Shown in pieces: positions 58,727-64,000 of a stretch of DNA of 64,000 nucleotides. Below the pieces are notes generated by a model. That model ran no database searches, was not told the origin of the DNA, and was given only the letters and a program-made list of their open reading frames with translations. Each line of letters opens with the position of its first letter. Position 1 is the first letter of the stretch. The position numbers and the translations under genes are program-made. The DNA comes from Megalopta genalis (lineage: Eukaryota > Arthropoda > Insecta > Hymenoptera > Halictidae): assembly GCF_051020955.1 (NCBI RefSeq), contig NC_135022.1, positions 8,458,463 through 8,522,462 on the forward strand, given 5' to 3'.

Positions 58727-60922
58727 ATGGCGGCTCTACCCGGGGTGACCTCCTTTCCGACCACACTCGTGGGATTAAGTATGGAGTCTACTTTTTCACA
58801 AACAACCGGGGAGGGGGGAAACGAGCGTGAGGTGGAGGTGCGCGGGCCTATCGTGCGCCTCAAAAGATGCACAGAGCCGGTGTCGCGGAGGCATTCGGCG
58901 ACACGCGGCAAAAAGAGGACCGCAGCGGGCCTTGGTGAGTGCGATGAGGGGGAGGAGTCAGATTTCTCTGTCTCCTCCCACCACTCATCGCAGAGTGTCC
59001 CGGGCTCGTCGTCAGCGAGGAAAAGAGGACGGCCGCCGACGACCGGCGAATATGTTGGCCTCGCAGAGGCCAAACTTAGGCTGGCCGAGGCTTCGCAGCT
59101 GGAGGCCGAGGCAAGGGAGGTGGCGGCGATATTCGACCCGGGAGCCCCCGTGCCGAGACCGTCGCGGTCGAGCGTCCCGCTCCCGGACGAGACGGATATA
59201 GCGGAAAATTTCCGCAACCGTCCAACGCGGGATGTCGCGGCCGCTATATTGGAGAGCCTGGATGAAGTGGCCAGGATCTCCGGCGTGTCAAAGGGGCTGA
59301 AGGGCAATTTGGCCCGCGCCCTAAGGGTGGCCGCCTTAAACGGCAGGGTGGGGGTGTCCGAGCTTGCGGTTAGGTCAGCTACCGACGCCACGCGTGCCCT
59401 GGAGGCAGAGAATGCCGTCCTCAGGGGGCAAATGACGGAGCTGCGGGCGGAGGTGGCTCGGCTCCGGCAGGTGGTGGAGGCGAGTACGGCTGCTGTCGCA
59501 ATGCCTCCGCCGCCGCGCCCGGGAGAGGGCTCAGTATCGCCGCCGATCGTCGCCGCCCGGGACTGCCAACGCTCCGGGCAAGAAAAGTCCTCGAACCCAC
59601 CTGCGGCTGCGCCTGCAGATTTTCTGATGCAGATAAGCGCCCTGATAGACGCCAAATTGGCGTCATTCAGGAGGGAGCTCGCGCCGCGAACGGACTCGGC
59701 CATGCGATCGGTGGCACCTGGGCCGTCCGTCCCCTCACAGTCTTCGGACAGGGTGGGGCGGAAGACGAAGAAGAAGAAGAAAGGTGGGAAAGCTGGGGCG
59801 GCTATAGCGGCCCAGACGGAGCCCGCTCGACCGCGAGCAGAATCGGCGCTACACTCTGCCGCGCCTCCGCCCCAGGAGGCGTGGTCCCAGGTGGTTGGCC
59901 GCAAGGCTAAAAAGGCGGCTGCCAAGGCCACTGCGGCGGCGAATAATCAAAAAGGACGGGTGGTCCCGGCGGCCCCCAGGAAGACACCCCTGCCTCCTCG
60001 ACCGCCACGCACAGCAGCGGTTACCATAACGGTTCCGTCTGGCGTGGATATTACTTACGCGCAGGCGATGGCCACTGCCAGGTCCAAGGTGGACCTGGCA
60101 GAAATTGGCATCGCCTCGCTGAGGCCGCGAAGGGCGGTGACTGGGGGGTTAATTTTGGAGGTCCCTGGCACCGATGGGGCCGCCAAGGCCACCGTCCTCG
60201 CCACAAAAGTGGCGGAAGCGCTGGCAGGCACCGGCGTAAAGGTCGCGCGTCCGGTCAAAAAAGCTGACCTTAGGGTGCGCGGCCTGGTCGATTCGACCAC
60301 GCCGGCGGAGGTCGCTGCGGCTGTTGCCCGCGTGGGCGGGTGCAGCGAGGGGGACATCAATACCGGCGAAATCCGGTCTTCCCCCTCGGGATTGGGCACC
60401 CTCTGGGTCAGATGTCCTGCCGCGGCCGCTCGCAAGGTTGCTATCGCGGGCCGGATAACCGTCGGCTGGACCCAGGCAGCCGTGGAGGCCCTGAGTGCCC
60501 GGCCTCTGCAGTGTTACCGTTGCCTTGGTGTTGGCCACACCAGTCAGCGGTGCACTTCTGCCGAGGATAGGTCCGACTGCTGCTATAGTTGCGGCAGTCG
60601 GGACCATAAGGTGGCAGCCTGTACGGCCACGCCCAATTGTCCGCTTTGTGCGGGCGCGGGCAGGCCTTCTGGTCACCGCCTCGGCGGCCGGGCGTGTCCT
60701 GTCAGTGCGAGGCGAGGCAAGGTAGGCGGCCAAAGGTCGTTTGCCAGATTCAATAAAAAAGGGAAGGAAACCACGATGGCCAAGGCAGCGACCACCGTGG
60801 CCAGCAACGAAAAGGCGGCACCGCCTGATGCTACCGCCGCACCCGCGGGGGCGAATGGGGCCACTAAAGTCCCTGACGCCACCGCATCCGCGGCCGTGAC
60901 GGCGATGGACACGGCTGTGTAA
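58727..60922 (+). CDS. ORF1 of copy A8: Gag-like protein (731 aa), mosaic
   Basis: Diagnostic codons are GGT (Gly, 60527-60529; A4/A6 type) then AGG (Arg, 60662-60664; A2/A5 type), the reciprocal of A7. The second knuckle reads CYSC but keeps all four ligands. Other private residues: FLMQIS, NNQKGRVV, QRSFARF. TAA overlaps the ORF2 ATG. Confidence 0.93.
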   Translation: MAALPGVTSFPTTLVGLSMESTFSQTTGEGGNEREVEVRGPIVRLKRCTEPVSRRHSATRGKKRTAAGLGECDEGEESDFSVSSHHSSQSVPGSSSARKRGRPPTTGEYVGLAEAKLRLAEASQLEAEAREVAAIFDPGAPVPRPSRSSVPLPDETDIAENFRNRPTRDVAAAILESLDEVARISGVSKGLKGNLARALRVAALNGRVGVSELAVRSATDATRALEAENAVLRGQMTELRAEVARLRQVVEASTAAVAMPPPPRPGEGSVSPPIVAARDCQRSGQEKSSNPPAAAPADFLMQISALIDAKLASFRRELAPRTDSAMRSVAPGPSVPSQSSDRVGRKTKKKKKGGKAGAAIAAQTEPARPRAESALHSAAPPPQEAWSQVVGRKAKKAAAKATAAANNQKGRVVPAAPRKTPLPPRPPRTAAVTITVPSGVDITYAQAMATARSKVDLAEIGIASLRPRRAVTGGLILEVPGTDGAAKATVLATKVAEALAGTGVKVARPVKKADLRVRGLVDSTTPAEVAAAVARVGGCSEGDINTGEIRSSPSGLGTLWVRCPAAAARKVAIAGRITVGWTQAAVEALSARPLQCYRCLGVGHTSQRCTSAEDRSDCCYSCGSRDHKVAACTATPNCPLCAGAGRPSGHRLGGRACPVSARRGKVGGQRSFARFNKKGKETTMAKAATTVASNEKAAPPDATAAPAGANGATKVPDATASAAVTAMDTAV

Positions 60923-63900
60923 TGGGGCCCCCGGGCCCGATAATACAAGTTAACCTCAACTGCTCGGCCAGAGCGCAGGATCTCCTGTTTCAATGCCTGG
61001 CCGAGCGGGGTGCCGGGTTGGCAGTCGTGGCGGAGCCGCACAGGGTCCCCAAACATCCACACTGGATGGGGGACTCGATTGGCTCCGCCGCGATTATTTG
61101 GGCTGGGAGGTCGGGGTCCCCGCCATGCTCGCTTATCGAGCGCGGCCTGGGATACGTGGCCGTTGATTGGGGCGGCACCGCGGTTGTGGCGATATACGCA
61201 CCTCCAAGTTGGTCCCTCGAAGAGTTTGAGCAGTATCTGGACGGGGTAGGGAGATGCGTCTCCCGCTGCCATCCCCGTCCGGTGCTGGTCCTGGGGGACT
61301 TTAATGCCAAGGCCACGGCTTGGGGTTCCCCCGGGACTGATTCGAGGGGCCGGGAGGTGCTGGATTGGGCGGCGGGACTGGAGCTCCGTCTCCTGAACAC
61401 GGGCTCGGTCCATACGTGCGTGCGGCATAACGGGGGGTCCATCGTTGACCTTTCGTGGGCAACGCCCCCGGCCGCGCGCCGTATTACGGGGTGGAGGGTG
61501 GCGGAAGGTGTCGAGACGTTGTCTGACCACAGATACATAGTTCTCGGCCTCTCCGCGGCCCCACCATCGACACCCCGTCGTCGCCCCGCCGATGAGGGTT
61601 CGCCTCAGCCGCGGTGGGCGCTGAAGCGCCTCGACCAGGACGCTCTGATGGCGGCGGCCCGCGTCGTGGCCTGGCCAGCAACACCGCCCGGGCCAGTCGA
61701 CGGGAATGGGGAGGCCCGTTGGTTCCGGGGCGCAATGACGTCAATTTGCGACGTCGCCATGCCCCGGGCCAGGGTCTTCCCGAGGAAGGCGGTGTATTGG
61801 TGGTCGCGCGCGATAGCGGAATTACGCACCGAGTGCGTCCGCGCGCGACGCCAGTACGCTCGCGCCCGTCGACGACGACGTACGGACGACGTGCTGGCTG
61901 CCCAGCTGTACGGGCGATATCGGGAGAAGGTGGTCGCCCTGCAGCTGGCCATCAGGCGAGCGAAGGACCAGGCCTGGCGCGATCTCCTCGACTCTCTGAA
62001 CCGAGATCCGTGGGGGCGCCCATACAAGATGGCATTGGGACGATTGCGTCCCTGGGCGCCCCCCGTGACGGAGAGCCTGGATCCGGGGCTGCTCGGGCGG
62101 GTCGTGGACGCTTTATTCCCCGTTAGCGGGGAGGCGTCCCGGTCCGTCCCTGAGCCAGAGGAACACGAGTGGTCCCCGGATCTTGAGGTCGCGCCGGAGG
62201 AGATGGCCGGGGTCGTCAAATGGCTCCGGGGCAAGAATACCGCCCCGGGGCCGGACGGTATCCCCGGCCGGGTCTGGTTGCTCGCCGCGAGCGTCCTGGG
62301 GGAGAGGCTGAGGAGCCTCTACTCTGGGCTCCTGAGGTCGGGGACGTTCCCCGACCTATGGAGAGAAAGTCGGATGGTCCTCTTGAGGAAGGATGGGAGG
62401 CCGGGGGATTCTCCCTCCGCGTACCGGCCCATTTGTCTCCTGGATGAGGCGGGCAAGATCTTCGAGAAGATCATTGTTGCCCGCCTCTCCAGACACCTGT
62501 CCCGCGACGGCCCCGATCTAGCGGACTGCCAGTTTGGCTTCCGGGAGGGGCGATCGACGGTCGATGCTATCGGCCGTCTCAAGTCCCTCTCGGACAATGC
62601 CCTGGCAAGGGGCGGGGTGTGCTTGGCGGTGTCCATTGACATCGTCAATGCGTTCAACACCCTGCCCTGGTCCGCCATTAGGGAGGCCCTCGTCGATCAC
62701 CAGGTGCCTCCCTATCTAAGGCGGGTGATCGGAGCCTACCTGCGGGACAGGTGGGTTGAATACCCGGGCCGGTGCGGGATGATACGGAGGGAAGTGGACC
62801 GCGGGGTCCCGCAGGGGTCCGTTTTAGGACCACTCCTGTGGGACCTGGGTTACAACGCGGTCCTGGAGAAGGCCTCCCTGCCCGACGGTGCCACCCTCGT
62901 CTGCTACGCGGACGACACGTTGGTGGTCGCCGTCGGGAGTACCTTCGAGAGGACCATCCGACGAGCAGAGGTTGCGGTGGCAGCCGTCGTCGCGAGGATC
63001 CGCGATCTGGGGCTGAAAATAGCCCCGGAGAAGGCCGAGGCTGTCTGGTTCCACGGACGGCCTCGGTCTCGGCCACCGGCCAGATCGTGGATCCGGGTTG
63101 GAGAAGCCTGCGTAGAGGTGAAGTCCGAGTTGAAATATCTCGGACTGATCCTCGACAGCCGCTGGAGCTTCGATGCGCATCTCGACCGTCTCGTCCCCCG
63201 GGTCGAAAAGGCGGCGGCCTCTTTGGGCCGCCTGCTGCCCAACCTCGGGGGACCGGGAGATTTGGTGCGCCGCCTATACCCGGGCGTGGTGCGGTCTATG
63301 GCCTTATACGGTGCCCCAATATGGGCGCCGTACGTGATGACCAACCGGCGCAACACGCTGTTGTTGCGCCGGCTGCAGAGGCGGATGGCCATCCGCCTCA
63401 TAAGAGGTTACCGCACCACGTCTACCGTGGCGGCGCTTGCTCTGGCGGGTGAACTTCCCTTCGAGCTTCAGGCGGCGGTGCGCGCCTATGTTTACAGGCG
63501 CACTAGCATCGCCAGCCGTGCTCGTGGGTCCCCGCCGGAGCGAGAGACGGTCGAGGGCTTCGAGCTCCAGGCCCGGAGACTAGCGCTCGCCAGATGGCGT
63601 GCCGAGCTTGGCTCCCACGCCGGCGAGCGCGTCCCCGGGGCTCTCCTGCCGCACTTCACCTCGTGGCGGGAGAGACGGCATGGCAGGCTCTCCTACCGAG
63701 CGACGCAGGTGTTCACCGGGCATGGCTGCTTCGGTGTCTACCTGTGTCGCATCGGGCGGGAAGCGACGACGGTGTGCCACCATTGTGGCGCGGAGAAAGA
63801 CTCGGCGCAGCACACGCTGGAGGAATGTCCCGCCTTTTCAGCGCTGCGCCGAGTCCTAAAACGAGAAGTCGGCCACGACCTCGCACTCTCCAGCCTAGTT

Positions 63901-64000
63901 GGGGCCATGCTGGAGGGCCCGGGGAAGTGGGCGGCAGCAATCTCTTTCTGCGAGGAGGTTATGTCGCGGAAGGAGGCTGCCGAGCGGGATCGGGAGCTTA
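60922..64000 (+). CDS. ORF2 of copy A8: endonuclease-reverse transcriptase (partial, C terminus outside window)
   Basis: Starts at the UAAUG overlap. It has the same length as the other copies up to the window edge, with no frameshift and no stop seen. The endonuclease, motif A, motif B, YADD and CCHC are present. It carries more missense changes at otherwise invariant sites than other copies: VLGLSAAP (Asp to Gly soon after SDH), DAIGRLK, RLYPGVV (Leu to Pro in the region after motif C), ELGSHAGE and AEKDSAQ. These could lower activity. About 21 residues plus the stop lie beyond the window. Confidence 0.92.
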   Translation, partial: MGPPGPIIQVNLNCSARAQDLLFQCLAERGAGLAVVAEPHRVPKHPHWMGDSIGSAAIIWAGRSGSPPCSLIERGLGYVAVDWGGTAVVAIYAPPSWSLEEFEQYLDGVGRCVSRCHPRPVLVLGDFNAKATAWGSPGTDSRGREVLDWAAGLELRLLNTGSVHTCVRHNGGSIVDLSWATPPAARRITGWRVAEGVETLSDHRYIVLGLSAAPPSTPRRRPADEGSPQPRWALKRLDQDALMAAARVVAWPATPPGPVDGNGEARWFRGAMTSICDVAMPRARVFPRKAVYWWSRAIAELRTECVRARRQYARARRRRRTDDVLAAQLYGRYREKVVALQLAIRRAKDQAWRDLLDSLNRDPWGRPYKMALGRLRPWAPPVTESLDPGLLGRVVDALFPVSGEASRSVPEPEEHEWSPDLEVAPEEMAGVVKWLRGKNTAPGPDGIPGRVWLLAASVLGERLRSLYSGLLRSGTFPDLWRESRMVLLRKDGRPGDSPSAYRPICLLDEAGKIFEKIIVARLSRHLSRDGPDLADCQFGFREGRSTVDAIGRLKSLSDNALARGGVCLAVSIDIVNAFNTLPWSAIREALVDHQVPPYLRRVIGAYLRDRWVEYPGRCGMIRREVDRGVPQGSVLGPLLWDLGYNAVLEKASLPDGATLVCYADDTLVVAVGSTFERTIRRAEVAVAAVVARIRDLGLKIAPEKAEAVWFHGRPRSRPPARSWIRVGEACVEVKSELKYLGLILDSRWSFDAHLDRLVPRVEKAAASLGRLLPNLGGPGDLVRRLYPGVVRSMALYGAPIWAPYVMTNRRNTLLLRRLQRRMAIRLIRGYRTTSTVAALALAGELPFELQAAVRAYVYRRTSIASRARGSPPERETVEGFELQARRLALARWRAELGSHAGERVPGALLPHFTSWRERRHGRLSYRATQVFTGHGCFGVYLCRIGREATTVCHHCGAEKDSAQHTLEECPAFSALRRVLKREVGHDLALSSLVGAMLEGPGKWAAAISFCEEVMSRKEAAERDREL

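Larger units (their letters stand above)
58356..64000 (+). mobile_element. Family A SART-like element, copy A8 (right end outside window)
   Basis: Complete 5' end, ORF1, and ORF2 up to about residue 1026, after which the window ends. GGTT precedes the C7 tract. Confidence 0.95.

Noticed and set aside
1..64000. HeT-A/TART-like end-addition telomere as in Drosophila
   Set aside because: Elements are embedded in telomerase-type repeats with target-site duplications, and the poly(A) tails face the presumed chromosome end.

Overview
The window is insect telomeric DNA, most probably from a hymenopteran. It contains no ordinary host genes. Two things alternate: arrays of the 11-nt unit TTATGTCAAGG (phases GGTTATGTCAA or TGTCAAGGTTA), about 10.1 kb in total, and ten copies of non-LTR (LINE-type) retrotransposons of the R1/SART/TRAS kind, all on the + strand and all ending in poly(A) at a fixed phase of the repeat. 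The organism is inferred from the repeat: it has the length and TTnnGTCnnGG pattern of the 11-nt telomeric motifs known in Hymenoptera, and target-specific SART/TRAS elements are the known inhabitants of insect telomeres. By the usual rule that the G-rich strand runs 5' to 3' toward the chromosome end, the terminus lies to the right.

Layout. Family A (SART-like, about 6.2 kb, GC-rich) has eight copies: A1 (1-2072, 3' part only because the window starts inside it), A2 (2077-8314), A3 (8407-9658, 5'-truncated), A4 (9750-16003), A5 (16019-22294), A6 (22442-28694), A7 (29028-35269) and A8 (58356 to the window end). Between them lie 4, 92, 91, 15, 147 and 333 nt of repeat. After A7 come 3033 nt of repeat, then family B (38303-45687), 81 nt of repeat, family C (45769-52048), 6307 nt of repeat, and A8.

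Each complete element encodes ORF1 (Gag-like, three C-terminal zinc knuckles) and ORF2 (apurinic-type endonuclease, reverse transcriptase, C-terminal CCHC). Both ORFs are open in A2, A4, A5, A6, A7, B and C, and in A8 as far as the window goes, so the families look recently active. The families join their ORFs differently: family A by an overlapping UAAUG stop-start, C by a 35-nt unstructured spacer, B by a 367-nt AU-rich spacer. They also use different target phases: A inserts at CAA^GGTT, B and C at GGTTA^TGTC.

The main finding beyond the genes is structural RNA. Families A and C begin, at the exact junction with telomeric DNA, with a sequence that folds as a nested double pseudoknot of the hepatitis delta-like self-cleaving ribozyme type (P1, P2, P3, long P4, and a CUAA J4/2 with the candidate catalytic C). 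P1 differs completely in sequence between the two families yet stays paired. All three families also share a 3' UTR hairpin and a similar 3'-terminal motif. The working model is that a telomeric transcript is trimmed by the ribozyme to the element 5' end, both ORFs are translated from the one RNA, and ORF2 nicks the telomeric repeat and copies the RNA from its poly(A) end, so elements accumulate head to tail among telomerase-type repeats.
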